In this document: piece after piece, positions 10,540 to 21,567 of the stretch | Layout: each line of letters opens with the position of its first letter | Numbering within the stretch: the stretch's first letter is position 1 | From: Haemonchus contortus | Lineage: Eukaryota > Nematoda > Chromadorea > Rhabditida > Trichostrongylidae | Assembly (NCBI GenBank): GCA_000469685.2 | Contig: LS997567.1 | Location: forward strand, 18,497,899 to 18,561,898 | Direction of reading: 5' to 3' | Length of the DNA stretch: 64,000 nucleotides | The notes under the pieces: model-generated | What the model saw: only the letters and a program-made list of their open reading frames with translations | What the model was told of the DNA's origin: nothing | Database searches by the model: none | Made by a program: the position numbers and the translations under genes

Positions 10540-12679
10540 CCCAGCCGGTTAGTGACGAAGCTACGTAGGGCGTCCCCAGGTGGCGGATGGGGGACCTAAT
10601 CGCCGACCAAAAGACACCGGTGGATTAAGGGAATGGAAGCCTTGATTCTGCTGTGCTGGGTCGATATACTCTCTGTTTCACGGAGGTGTATCCACGCATA
10701 CGTGTGTGGAGAGTCTGTGGGTGCAGTTGGTATCCTACCCATCGACTCGGCCAAAAGTTTGCATTCGAGTGACTGGGAATTTATGGGAGGCGATTCGGGG
10801 CCGCCCCCAAAAACAAAGCCGCTTCTCCACTTTGGGATAGCCTGGCAAGCCCTCGGAGTCAACCTAGCCCCCTACGTTAGAGCCTGGCAAGCTGCACGTT
10901 GGGTATCTACACGCCCAAAACAGTAATAGAAATGGGCTTCATTACCCTGAACCTGAGTGAGCCACCAATACGGTAGGACGGGTAGGACCGCTCGGGAGAG
11001 GCTGCCAAACTCTCAGAGCCAAAAAGGGCTGCCCAAAGGGAGAGGGACCAAGATGGTGATCGGTACTTCCAACGCACGGACGATTGCATTGGAAGCGTGT
11101 ATAGAAGGCCTGAAGACGCAAGTTAGGAAGCCCAAGTACAACGTCATCGGACTGACTGAGACGAAAAGGTATTGCCCGCTGCACACTGTACTCGAGACTG
11201 GAGAAGAACTGTTCCTTGTAAAATGCGACAGCAGAGGCGTCAGCGGTGTAGGTGTCTTCGTCAATACGCACTTGGCCATGAACACCGATTTGTGCTCAAC
11301 CCTAATTTGTGCTCAACGTCAACCCTCAACCCTAAAGCTCAACAACCCTAATCGGACGCTTGCGATTAGGAAGATGTGGCTCGACCTCAGCTCTCACCAT
11401 CTTCGTTGCCTACGCACCAACAGCAAGCTACAAAGAAGAGGAGTTTTAGGCGTTTTATATGGATCTGGAGAGGATCACAGAGCAGACCACACTTTCTTCA
11501 AGGTCACCGTCGGTGATTTTAACGCCAAGATTGGCCCCAGAAGAGCGGCTGAAGAGCTCCACATCGGGACTCATGGAATAGAATGGAATGAGCAGGGTGA
11601 AATTCTGTTTGAGTTTATCATGTCGACCCACACCATCCATGGTAACTCGTGATTCCGAAAACCCTGATATTTGCGATAGACATGGAATTCACCTGGTGGA
11701 CAGTTTCACAATGGACGAGATCACATCATCTTTAATCGCAGGTCGAATTGACTGACGTCGCTGTTGTTCCTAGTTCTACACAGGATTGGACCATCGTTCC
11801 CTGGAGAAAGAGCAATGAAGCTTAGGAAACGAAGCAACGAGACCTGCATCAAATGAGACCACTTCGCTTCCCTTGCTAATGAATGCTAACATTCTGTTGT
11901 CGACAGCATCGATGAAGAATACAACCGGCTCGTCAAACATCTCCACGTTAGTGCAAGGAAAGTGGAGAGTCTACTAGTAGCCAGGAGACAGCTCTCTTCG
12001 ATGACTCTCGATCATCAAAAAATGTATGAACATGCGAAGCTATGCAGAGAAGCGATAATCTAAGTTTCAAAAGCATTCAAAAAGCTCAACGGAGCTCCGC
12101 CATTTACGAGACCAAGATTGTTCTATTGCTCGATCTGCCTGCTGTCTGCAATCTACAAGCATTTCGCACGCGCCATCTACAATCCCTTTGTGCTTTGTCG
12201 TCCTGGCGGAACAGTTGCTGCATTTCGAAGGGCGATGGAGAAGGTCATCTACGACTTCTACTAGGAACTCTTCGACAGCCACGTCTACCTGCCTACCCAC
12301 CATCTTAGGCAAGACGTATTTATATATCGCTCCTTCGGTTTTCCCTTCCGGAACGACATGCCACCACGTCGACTAAGAATTGTTTGGCTCCCGGCCCCGA
12401 TAGGATCAAACAGCACAGTTGAAGAGTCTCTCACCAGTTATCGTCAGCACTCTGGTTAGGCTCTACGCGCGGTGCCTGCCAGAATGCAAAGTGCCCACAT
12501 CGTGGAAACCTAACAAACTGTGTTGCTGTATTAAAAGGGAAATCCCTACGATACTGTCAATTATTGCTCGATCTGTCTGTTATCTACAAGCATTTCACTC
12601 GCGTCACCCTGAACAGGATCGGCAGAATATCAGATGAAGGACAGCCATGCGAGCAAGCAGGATTTCGGAGAGGGATTTG
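10540..12679 (+). mobile_element. RTE-type LINE copy, plus strand, 3'-truncated
   Basis: The 5' UTR-like sequence (from roughly 10540; the exact start is not visible) shares GAGCCTGGCAAGCT with the 55.4-kb copy and GGTAGGACCGCTCGGGAG with the 5.4-kb and 55.5-kb copies. Endonuclease follows at 11053-11652, then the linker and the first RT block (SWKP at about 12490, NRIGRISDEGQ-like at about 12610). Homology stops abruptly at 12679, where the inverted-repeat element family begins. This copy preserves the endonuclease best of all copies here. Confidence 0.82.
11053..11652 (+). pseudogene. RTE AP-like endonuclease domain, best preserved copy
   Basis: An open frame (extending upstream to 10957, but ATG 11053 aligns with the start of the other copies) gives MVIGTSNARTI, KYNVIGLTETKRY (Glu of the active site), GVSGVGVFVNTHLAMNTD, FKVTVGDFNAKIGPRRAAEE (GDFN active-site block) and HGIEWNEQGEILFEFI. 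This is the APE-type endonuclease order, about 200 aa. It then stops (HGNS*) where parents continue towards the final Asp-His block; the sequence DVAVVPSSTQDWTIVPW is readable after a frameshift at about 11755. A short tandem of CTCAACCCTAA-like repeats near 11300-11345 disturbs the middle. As the domain is cut from RT, no activity is expected. Confidence 0.8.
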
Positions 12680-12687
12680 AGAGATGT

Positions 12688-13504
12688 GCGCTGATCTCAA
12701 CTTTATTCCAAACCTGCCAAACGGTTTTGGGAGCAACGTTTTGGGATCTTTTCAGTACAGTGGTGTAAGACAGGGAGAAACTGTTCCTGCCTTACACCGC
12801 TGAACTGAACAAATCACCGATCCTAGCAAAGCCGTAGCTGTGCAATGTTGGCACAGCCGGAAGGTAGGTAGACCGGTAGAGATGATATTAAAGTTTGATT
12901 CCTTGAAGTATGCGCTTTTCTGCTCTCCATGAACAGCGTTTTAAACGCTTGTGGAATGTTTTTGGGCATAGTATTGGCCATCTATGGAGCTCCTTTACAT
13001 TTAAGGATCCCAGGATATAGTGATTCAATGACAATTTCTTACCATCACTGGCCAAGTAAACAGTCTCCAGACTCTTTTTTCTCTCCAGATAATAGTTAAG
13101 AAAGTCTTCCCAGTTCTCGGCAGCTCCTTGCACCCACGGTAGAGAGCATCAAAGAACTCATTCGGCAGAGCCCTCTTTGCAACGGATACGGTCTCCACAT
13201 TCGAGGAATAGTGTCCGCACTTTCGAAGCGCCTGACTGAGTTGACCGACATTTTTAAAAAAATACTGTTGAACAATAGTTGATCGAACATATGCACATGT
13301 GATAATCATTAATTGTCAAGAAAATCTTTTTCGAAGTGAACGTGAGTGATGCGGTGGGTAAGGATACCACGGCTACACTCAAAACTCTGAACTCACCTAC
13401 AACTTGCTCAGTTGACCTCTATGAGGACTTCGTTGTTGAACCTAAGCTGTAGTGGGAATGACTGTCGTGCAATGAGAATCCTATATCAATTCTATGGTTA
13501 GCCA
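12688..13504 (+). mobile_element. Second copy of the 6.7-kb inverted-repeat element, left half only
   Basis: Blocks from the left arm (GCTGATCTCAA, TTCCAAA, TGCCAAACGGTTTTGGGA, ACAGTGGTGTAAGACAGGGAG, GTTTTAAACGCTTGTGGA) are followed, in the same order as at 7036-7565, by interior sequence including a minus frame (13309-13025) similar to the one at 7363-7097. The tRNA-like part is too decayed to show clear boxes. The copy sits exactly between two RTE segments and ends against a fragment of another RTE family. Confidence 0.65.
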
Positions 13505-13612
13505 CTCTGGATCGGAGGGAGCTGAGGTAACCGCTCTCAGCAGTTAGGAACTGCAGACGTGCCGTCGAACTATCAGTTATAGGTAGATATTGTAGATATT
13601 TATATAAAAATT
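13505..13612 (-). mobile_element. 5' UTR fragment of the second RTE family
   Basis: GGGAGCTGAGG, TGCAGACGTGC, GAACTAT and GTTATAGGTAGATA match the sequence just upstream of the start codon of the 21.6-23.4 kb element (23345-23440) in the same orientation. Only about 105 bases are present. Confidence 0.7.
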
Positions 13613-14690
13613 ACGCGGTACCTGTCGGAATGCAATGTGCCCGCGTCATGGAAAACTAGCAAGGCTATGTTGCTGTACAAGAAGGGAAACCCCGACGATA
13701 TTGGCGACTATCGGACCATCTGCCTGCTGCCTGTAAGCTTTTCACGCGAGTCATCCTGAACAGGATTGGCAGAATATTACATGAAGAACAGCCATGCGAG
13801 AAAGTAGTGTTTCCGAGAGGGTTCGATACAATCGATCATATCCACTCTCCTACAAGACTCACTGGAATATCGCGGTAGTACAAAATGCCGTTATTTCTTA
13901 CGTTCGTCGACTCGAAGAAAGCCTTTCATACCATTGAGACAGAAGAGTTAGTTGACGTCCTAGGCAACCAGGATATTCCTACTCAATATATAAGGATGCT
14001 CGGTGTGCTCTACGACAATTTCACGACAAGGATCTTACCATTCTACAAAGATGTTATTATCAACATGATGAGGTGTTCGGCAGAGCGATACCATTTTGCC
14101 CAAATTGTCGGCGCCGCTTTCGACAACATCATGCTTTATATGGATTGAAAAGGCATGAGAGTGAAGAACGACGTCCGCAATCCACATCACCTCCGCTTTG
14201 CATCTTGCTTAAGAAAAGAAGCGCCGAGCAGGCGGAACGAATGCTGACCGTGTTTCACAGTGCCGGTGTAAAGATCGGTTTACAACTGACTTTAACGAAG
14301 ATGGTGTTCATGCAAAGCGGACCTGATACATCCTTCACGCTGAATATAACGGATATTTTTGGACGCTCTAGGTACGAGTATCTAGGTCGGGAAGTCAGGA
14401 TGATGAACGACCGAGTTCCGGAGCTGTGCAGAAGGTAACGCGCCGCGTGGGGAGTATGCAAGATAATAGAGGGAGTAGTGAAGAAGACATTGAACGTCCG
14501 GTTCCGCGCTCACCTTTACGACACTGTTGTCTCTCCTGCTTTGACGTACGCCTCAGGGACTTGGACTCTACGAAAGCCGGATGAGCATGTTGTCAGCGGC
14601 ACTCAACGCGCTGTGGAAAACGGCTGCCAACGAGATGACCAGACTTTTTTTTCACGAAAACTTTGAACGAAAGGAATACTGGGCCTTCTA
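13613..14690 (+). pseudogene. RTE copy: RT and C-terminal region, 5'-truncated
   Basis: Plus strand. Blocks in order: cysteine-poor finger region (13613-13800), LTFVDSKKAFHTIETEELVD (13885 on; motif A, FVD-x2-KAF), TQYIRMLGVLYDNFTTRILP, then a motif-B/C region in shifted frames (FTLNITDI at about 14340), GREVRMMNDRVPELCRR and YASGTWTLRKPDEHVV (about 14550). Near 14620 an internal deletion joins ALxTQRAVEN directly to the TRWSDFF block, and homology ends near 14690. At least three frameshifts. Compared with the 55.4-kb copy the endonuclease is missing. Confidence 0.8.
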
Positions 14691-14699
14691 TCCCTAAAA

Positions 14700-15695
14700 T
14701 TTCGTTTAGAAATATTTTAGAGTTAAAAAAAAAGTGAAGAGGATCGACAAAGATCGATAACCATTCCCGCATGCGATATGTGCACGAATGGTGGTTGAAA
14801 ATCAAATGAAGATTTCGTTCTGGAAACTTGAAGTTCGGAAAAAAGTGAGTGAATTAAGAAGAGGTAGGCAACTTCTTTCATATGATGCGATATGTGCACT
14901 GATACGCACATTACGAAAATTGGACTGTTTACGTTGAAATTTCTACCCTTTCTCCTTCTTGTTTGAGTAACTAATATATAACTTCAATTCATATTGGGTG
15001 AGTAATGAAGTTAGTACTCAATATGGAGCAAATATGTGTGTTAACAAAAGAAATCGTAGCAAAAATACCCGGAGAAGTTTGGAGAAGCTCAAAGAAAGCA
15101 TTATAGATCATATATCGCATGATGTAGAAATGATAGTCTACCTCCCCTCAACCTTCCACTTCTTTTTTCGAATTCTGGAATTCTTCTCAACGGATTCTTT
15201 AATTGGTTTATGGTAGACCACATCCGTGCACATATCGCATTATATGAAAGAGATTGTCTACCTCTTCTCAATTCACTTCACTTTTTTCCAAACTTTGAAT
15301 TTTCTTAAACAAAATCTTTATTTTATTTCAAGATAAACCACATTCGCGCATGCATATGTAGCATCTGGAAATGATTATCAATGTTTTCTATTCCCTTCGC
15401 TTTTTTCAAATTCCGAAATATTTCTAAACGGAATCTTCAGTTGGTTTTATGATAAACTACTGCCGTACACACATCGCATTACATGAAAGAGGTTGTCTAT
15501 CTCTTCTCAGTCCACTCCTCGTTTTTCCAAACTTCAAATTTTCCTGAATAGAAGCTTTATTTGATTTCATGATAAACCTCATCATTCCCACCCTCATATG
15601 TCGCAAGTGGGAATGGTTATCGATCTTTCTCAATCCTCTTCCTTCTTACAATCTCTACAATATTTCTGAACGAAATCTGTATTTGCATGACTAGT
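14700..15695. repeat. Dimeric ~120-bp satellite in inverted orientation
   Basis: 15100-15690 contains five ~120-bp monomers in which CATATCGCATTATATGAAAG followed by AGATTGTCTACCTCTTCTCA alternates with a variant containing GGGAATGGTTATCGATCTTT. 14700-14910 holds two monomers of the same alternating pair in reverse complement. The spacer (14910-15100) contains an imperfect palindrome around CATATTGGGTGAGTA / TAGTACTCAATATG. So the higher-order unit is about 245 bp and the array is a broken palindrome. Confidence 0.82.
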
Positions 15696-15991
15696 AGTTC
15701 CTGGTTAGTTCTAATCTAAGCGCAACGTGTTGATTGAAATAGGTTTGATTATATTCACGAACATCTTGGCTGGAGGCATTTTGAACCCTGTCGAAGAAAA
15801 ACGAGGTACATATTTGTAGTATCAGTGGTTCAAAAACTAGATTTCCAAACAGTTGAATATCTGATTAAACCGGGAATAGAGAGCAATAATAAGTTCAACA
15901 TCGAATTCAATGTATTTAAGCTTTTATATCGTCGATTGAGCCCTGGTTTCAAACTCCGCCACTTTGGATGTTTCATTGATGCTGTGAATGA

Positions 15992-16048
15992 ATCATATCA
16001 TCACCACACCAGAGACAACCACCTCACGGCTACAACGCGAAGAGAATG
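15992..16048 (+). CDS. Coiled-coil gene, first coding exon (start codon only)
   Basis: The last three exon bases, 16046-16048, are ATG, followed at 16049 by a strong donor GTAAGT. In this frame the nearest upstream stop is at 15989-15991 and there is no other Met between it and 16046, so ATG 16046 is the natural start if the exon is the first coding one. The preceding sequence would be 5' UTR; its own start is not visible. A different frame is open from 15825 to 16050, but it leaves phase 2 and does not fit the next exon. The intron is 163 bp (16049-16211), ending TATTAG. Confidence 0.6.
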
Positions 16049-16211
16049 GTAAGTTCTGCGAGCCAAGGGGGAAGGGTTAGGGAACAATCCTTGAATTATC
16101 TCTTGCTCCCATACCTTTTCCTATACCACCTACTTTACATTGTTTACCGAACTCGTTTGCTCCTTTTTCTTTACTATCTCTCTCCAGACTTAGTCTACGT
16201 ATCTTTATTAG

Positions 16212-16379
16212 ATATCACAAGAAGAACAACTGAGAGGAGTGGTAGCATCACAAGCAGAACGTATCCGTCAATTAGAGCAACAAGTGGAGAACATGGAAAG
16301 AGAACTGTGTGTCTGCCGTGAAGCCTATGATCTCCTCGAGTTTCAAATACTTGAAAATGAGCAGAACAACAAATGCTTG
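16212..16379 (+). CDS. Coiled-coil gene, exon 2
   Basis: 168 bp, 56 codons, phase 0 at both ends, with acceptor TTTATTAG and donor GTGAGC. It encodes ISQEEQLRGVVASQAERIRQ, then LEQQVENMERELCVCREAY, DLLEFQILENEQNNKCL. Leu, Ile and Val recur with heptad spacing among Glu, Gln and Arg, and no Pro occurs, so an alpha-helical coiled coil is very likely. A CVC motif lies in the middle. I do not recognise the family; cytoskeletal, centrosomal and scaffold proteins share such composition. The next compatible exon I can find is at 46472. Confidence 0.72.
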
Positions 16380-17109
16380 GTGAGCGCATTTTTAAGATGT
16401 TGAGGCACTGCCTTCGATCTGCAAATAGAGAAACTAGGAGTATGTTGACTGTCACTCTGTTACTATTTCTCAGAATAAGAAGAGATCACAACTTCACAGT
16501 AGGCAATTCCGATGACTTCAAAACTCTTTGTGCAAAATAAGACACATCATCGTTTATTACAATACTGTGAATATCGATGTCGTAAGATAATCACAAAAGA
16601 CAAGTTTTTAGGTACTAGGTAATGTGTACGAATGATCCAGTTCGCGATTAAAACCAGAGTGGAGCACGAAACCATCACCTTTTTCTGGTGATAGGATCTT
16701 TTTCGTATCACAGTGCTTCGTTTCCTTCTTGCAAAGGTTGGGTCTGCGTCTCAACTCCATGACACCCTTCCATCACAAATTTTCTTTAGGCAGTAGGGAC
16801 CTTTCTCAAGACCCTTGCTACTTTACGATTTGGTACAACTCTGAAGCCACCAGTTTCATATCTCCTATCACTAAGTTGTGAAGCACTCCACTTTACCTTT
16901 TGGCCTCTGAGTTGAGCTACTAGACAGTAATTAAATTTGTTGCAGACCAACGAGACCATACCGCGTATAAGTTGCGTTGTGATTCCAAATTGGTGTTCTG
17001 AGATGCTACTGCGCTGCATCGATACAGCCACCCATGAATTTCACCAGAACTCACGATCCATGGTACTTCAGGAAAAGGCTTAATATGGAAAAATACGATT
17101 GCCTAAGCT

Positions 17110-17995
17110 TAAGTGAAGGCTATCAATGACTTTCTAGTCAACTTGGTGCCCCAACCGCTGACGATTGCTTTCTTCAGCTCACTGATACCTACAGCTGCTT
17201 GTTTCCTTCATAAATCTTCCTTATCATGATTCCCAAATTTTTTCCATCGAACTGAAGTCAGGGCTATTGGCCGGCAAGGCCAGAAAGTCAAATTTGTGCC
17301 TGCTAAAGCGGTCTTGGGTGCTCCGGCCGACGCGATTCGGGGCATCATCTTGCATGAATACGAGGTTCTGGTGCCGATTCTAACACCAAAAAGGAAGGAA
17401 AGCACGGCGGATTGACTCGATAACCAGAAGATTCAAGCTTGCTCACAACCAACCATAAATGAAGACGTTAATGAAAATAACTGCCGCCCATGCCGTGACT
17501 CTTCCTTGAAATTTTGTCTGGTAAACTGAAGTCTATCTATTCTCAAATCGCACCAGTAGAAAAGCTCCCATCTGGGGCATCACAGTTGAGAGAAAGAAGA
17601 GTGAAGGACAAGCAATGAAAAGACAGAGTCGGTCGGATGCATCTCTTCGCAAGGTGACCAGGTTATTGCGATGCTTTTCGGTCATGAGAAACCCTTCATT
17701 ACTTTCCGTCATCGATCAGCTCGGTCTTTTTCTATCACTTTCCAAACAGTAATCCTTGGAGCGTTGCGCGCCGAATAGGACTTGATTTTCGTGTACGACT
17801 TTGTCGTAATCGACGCTTCTTCAAAATCCTTCGCTTGTACCCTTCCAAAAGACAAGAGAAATATCTTCTACTCCTTTCGATGCTCTGTAGGATTCGGGAC
17901 GAAATCGTCGACAAATGTGTGGGGTCTGTCCAAATCTTGAGAGTTTTTCCGTTTTTTCGGTCCCTGTTCCTCGTTGGTAGGAATTTGACCCGTCT
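17110..17995 (-). pseudogene. Dead Tc1-type transposase
   Basis: On the minus strand at about 17375-17225 the frame reads NRHQNLVFMQDDAPNRVGRS, TQDRFSRHKFDFLALPANSP, DFSSMEKIW. This is the DDE catalytic core of Tc1 relatives (HDNAPCH...WPANSPDLNPIENLW), with both the Asp of MQDD and the Glu of the ENLW block (here MEKIW) recognisable. Upstream, a further block reads LVTLRRDASDRLCLFIACPS and RVTAWAAVIFIN, matching the region before the core. The N-terminal part (17998-17735) is Arg/Lys rich. Several stops and frameshifts. Its start region (17851-17998) is also present in the second copy of the duplication (20210-20357), but the core is not. Confidence 0.75.
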
Positions 17996-19210
17996 CAAAA
18001 TCGGGTAGCAACTTTTTCACCCATTACCTAAATTGGAAAACTTGACACAAATTAAGCAATTGTGGGGAATGTGTGAAAATGGGAAACGGAGGGAAAATAT
18101 GATGTGGCTGTATCATTTGGAAGCATAGGCAAAGTGACTTTTCTGAAAAAAGGGCAAATTATCCATGTCATTGAGATGAAACTCGTTGTTACCTACAAGT
18201 TATGGTCCGAGTAGGGCACAATTTACACATTAGGCCTTTTCCCGAAGATCCCTGCATCGTGAGTTTTGGTGAAATTCAAGGATGACTGTATCGTTATGCG
18301 AAGCAGTGCATAAAATAGATAGTCCATCGGTCTCCTGTTCTCTCTGAAAAATGCCCGAAAGCGCCATCGATTATGAGAAAGCTGTGTTGTCTCCATATAT
18401 TTATACTTTTTCTCGTATTGTTGAGATAAGTAATAAAGGCCGGACCATGTGAGTAACGACAACATATAAAGAAAAAACTAAGGTGAGTAAAGGACATGTT
18501 GTCTTTTCATCTTCGCTTGGTCAATTTTTCGAAGTCGTGCATCTTGTTTTTATCTTTTTGCCTAGGGTCTAATTCTCATTTTTGAGAAGATCTTTTGTCG
18601 TGCTTTTGATTTGATTGGAGAATCACTAGCAACAATAAGTCTAAATCCTTCATGATCCTTACTCATACTTATACGGCTCCTCATGTCTTCACTCATGTGC
18701 GAGCACCAGCAACAAATAATTCGCTTCTGTCTTTCTCGATCGCCATCAACGGTAGACTCAGAATTCGACGAAGAAGACGATGTGAGGAGTCGTTCAGCTG
18801 CTGTCGCAGGCACATTCCCCCCACCTCGCAGCAGGTCTACCCTCAGATCACGAAGACCTTACGGGAACCCACTCGACTGAGCCCTTGACGTGGATGCACT
18901 GGTGACCCTAGTCTCCTACCCGGGGTAACGGAACTTCTCCCCTATCGCGGCATTCTCCCTTGCGGCATGCGGCGAACGTCATTGCAATTACCGTACTCCC
19001 GCCAATCGATAGGACGCGGAATTTTTCCTTGACTGGCTTGCTTTTTCATTGAATTTTATCGTTTTTTTCTTCTGTTTCTTTTTAGTTTTCATGTTTATTA
19101 GACTTGATTAATTCAAATGACTCCTCCTATATAAACGACGATCAGAATCGCATTGGAACTGAAGAGAGCTACCGGCCAATTCAAATGTTTAAAGGACTCC
19201 TCACCACACA
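17851..19210. repeat. Direct duplication, copy 1 (1.36 kb)
   Basis: Nearly identical to 20210-21567; by eye only one substitution (in GAAATCGTCGAC versus GAAATTGTCGAC) and two single-base differences in homopolymers (GGGAAAA, CGTTTTTTTC) distinguish them. Contents: N-terminal end of the Tc1 pseudogene, a ~200-bp segment bounded by GGCTGTATCATTT-like motifs, and a GC-rich tract (18650-19020) with an open frame on each strand (18683-18880 plus, 18813-18562 minus). Neither frame resembles a family I know. The right end is CTCACCACACA, where copy 1 meets a microsatellite. Confidence 0.93.
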
Positions 19211-19242
19211 TACATATATACATATATACATATATACATACA

Positions 19243-19293
<51 letters not shown>

Positions 19294-19386
19294 CATATAA
19301 ACATATATACATATATACATATATACATATATACATATATACATATATACATATATACATATATACATACATACATAAATATATCA
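19211..19386. repeat. (TATACA)n / (TACA)n microsatellite
   Basis: About 175 bp of alternating TACATATA and TACA units. It lies between the right end of duplication copy 1 and the 3' tail of an RTE copy. Long frames on both strands are only the TYIH/YMYI periodic translation. Confidence 0.95.
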
Positions 19387-19855
19387 CCTGTCACCTGTAT
19401 CACCTGTCGTCCCGTTGATCATCGACTTCCTCGAGCGGGCGCCAGTAACGTCTCCATTCGTCCCTGTCACGAGCCAGAGTGGTCCAGTGAATCGTTCTCG
19501 CTCCAGGGACACGAGGTTCAACATTCCTTTCGTTCAGAGCTTTCGTGAAGAAGTCTGACCATCTCGTTGGCGGCCTTCCTGGAGTTCGTTTGATGTCCCG
19601 AGGAATCAGTAAGTAACCGCCCTGGTCCAACGGTCATCACTATATCGCATAACGTGTCCGGCCCACCTGATCTTCGATTTCTTGGCGTAATCAACGGCAT
19701 CCTTGATCTTCGTTCGGTGACGGAGCTCGGAACTCCGGATTCCCTTCTGCACTTGCGTGTATAGGGAAATTCCGAGCATCGCCCTTTCCAAAGCGCGTTG
19801 AGTAACGCTGACAGCATGCTCATCCTGCTTTCGTAGAGTCCAGGTCTCGTCGGTC
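19384..19855 (-). mobile_element. RTE 3' end, heavily 5'-truncated, relatively young
   Basis: Minus strand. It ends in the family tail (GTGATACAG / CACCTGTATCACCTGTCGTC on plus) next to the microsatellite. The coding part is clean: WTLRKQDEHAVSVTQRALER, AMLGISLYTQVQKGIRSSEL, VDYAKKSKIRWAGHVMRYSD, then after one frameshift [36 protein letters not shown] and [17 protein letters not shown] with a stop. This is the best view of the family's C-terminus in the window. 5' truncation at about 19855 is typical of LINE insertion. Confidence 0.87.
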
Positions 19856-19989
19856 GAGTAACGACAACATATAAAGAAAAAACTAAGGTGAGTAAAGGAC
19901 ATGTTGTCTTTTCATCTTCGCTTGGTCAATTTTTCGAAGTCGTGCATCTTGTTTTTATCTTTTTGCCTAGGGTCTAATTCTCATTTTTG
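19856..19989. repeat. Third, partial copy of the duplicated block
   Basis: 134 bp identical by eye to 18449-18582 (and 20807-20940 in copy 2), starting GAGTAACGACAACATATAAA and ending CTAATTCTCATTTTTGA. It abuts the truncated 5' end of the RTE fragment. Confidence 0.9.
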
Positions 19990-20209
19990 ACACGAAGACA
20001 CGAAGTGGCTATATCATTTTGCGACGTTGGAAAAGCACCCTTTATTGAAAAATTGACCAAAAAAAATTTTGTGTTTTCGAGCTGGAATTTGGTGATAATG
20101 TGCGAATTGCAATTCAAATTTGACACACTTTTTACTTTGGCAGTTTTTCAGAAACATCATATACTGTGAGTTTTCGGGAAAATTAGAGGTGGCTTTATCA
20201 TTTTGACAA
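19990..20209. repeat. ~195-bp segment bounded by GGCTNTATCATTTTG motifs
   Basis: GTGGCTATATCATTTTG at about 20005 and GTGGCTTTATCATTTTG at about 20190 bracket a segment that aligns loosely with 18100-18300 of the duplicated block (GTGGCTGTATCATTT ... GTGAGTTTTGGTGAAATTCA). A diverged relative of the same repeat. Confidence 0.5.
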
Positions 20210-21567
20210 GACAAGAGAAATATCTTCTACTCCTTTCGATGCTCTGTAGGATTCGGGACGAAATTGTCGACAAATGTGTGGGGTCTGTCCAAATCTTGAG
20301 AGTTTTTCCGTTTTTTCGGTCCCTGTTCCTCGTTGGTAGGAATTTGACCCGTCTCAAAATCGGGTAGCAACTTTTTCACCCATTACCTAAATTGGAAAAC
20401 TTGACACAAATTAAGCAATTGTGGGGAATGTGTGAAAATGGGAAACGGAGGGAAATATGATGTGGCTGTATCATTTGGAAGCATAGGCAAAGTGACTTTT
20501 CTGAAAAAAGGGCAAATTATCCATGTCATTGAGATGAAACTCGTTGTTACCTACAAGTTATGGTCCGAGTAGGGCACAATTTACACATTAGGCCTTTTCC
20601 CGAAGATCCCTGCATCGTGAGTTTTGGTGAAATTCAAGGATGACTGTATCGTTATGCGAAGCAGTGCATAAAATAGATAGTCCATCGGTCTCCTGTTCTC
20701 TCTGAAAAATGCCCGAAAGCGCCATCGATTATGAGAAAGCTGTGTTGTCTCCATATATTTATACTTTTTCTCGTATTGTTGAGATAAGTAATAAAGGCCG
20801 GACCATGTGAGTAACGACAACATATAAAGAAAAAACTAAGGTGAGTAAAGGACATGTTGTCTTTTCATCTTCGCTTGGTCAATTTTTCGAAGTCGTGCAT
20901 CTTGTTTTTATCTTTTTGCCTAGGGTCTAATTCTCATTTTTGAGAAGATCTTTTGTCGTGCTTTTGATTTGATTGGAGAATCACTAGCAACAATAAGTCT
21001 AAATCCTTCATGATCCTTACTCATACTTATACGGCTCCTCATGTCTTCACTCATGTGCGAGCACCAGCAACAAATAATTCGCTTCTGTCTTTCTCGATCG
21101 CCATCAACGGTAGACTCAGAATTCGACGAAGAAGACGATGTGAGGAGTCGTTCAGCTGCTGTCGCAGGCACATTCCCCCCACCTCGCAGCAGGTCTACCC
21201 TCAGATCACGAAGACCTTACGGGAACCCACTCGACTGAGCCCTTGACGTGGATGCACTGGTGACCCTAGTCTCCTACCCGGGGTAACGGAACTTCTCCCC
21301 TATCGCGGCATTCTCCCTTGCGGCATGCGGCGAACGTCATTGCAATTACCGTACTCCCGCCAATCGATAGGACGCGGAATTTTTCCTTGACTGGCTTGCT
21401 TTTTCATTGAATTTTATCGTTTTTTCTTCTGTTTCTTTTTAGTTTTCATGTTTATTAGACTTGATTAATTCAAATGACTCCTCCTATATAAACGACGATC
21501 AGAATCGCATTGGAACTGAAGAGAGCTACCGGCCAATTCAAATGTTTAAAGGACTCCTCACCACACA
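20210..21567. repeat. Direct duplication, copy 2 (1.36 kb)
   Basis: The counterpart of 17851-19210. Its right end, CTCACCACACA, meets the truncated 3' side of the second RTE family, whereas copy 1 meets a microsatellite at the same base. So the two copies share content and right boundary but not right flank. Confidence 0.93.

Noticed and set aside
15825..16052. 75-codon plus frame ending at the donor of exon 1
   Set aside because: It leaves phase 2 and no acceptor continues it; the ATG at 16046 in another frame joins exon 2 perfectly.
18890..19020. Possible tRNA or SINE promoter in the duplicated GC-rich tract
   Set aside because: No A/B box pair at the right spacing.
19104..19548. Open frames of 96-131 codons on both strands
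   Set aside because: Translations of the TACA/TATACA microsatellite (THIYIYT, YMYICIY patterns).
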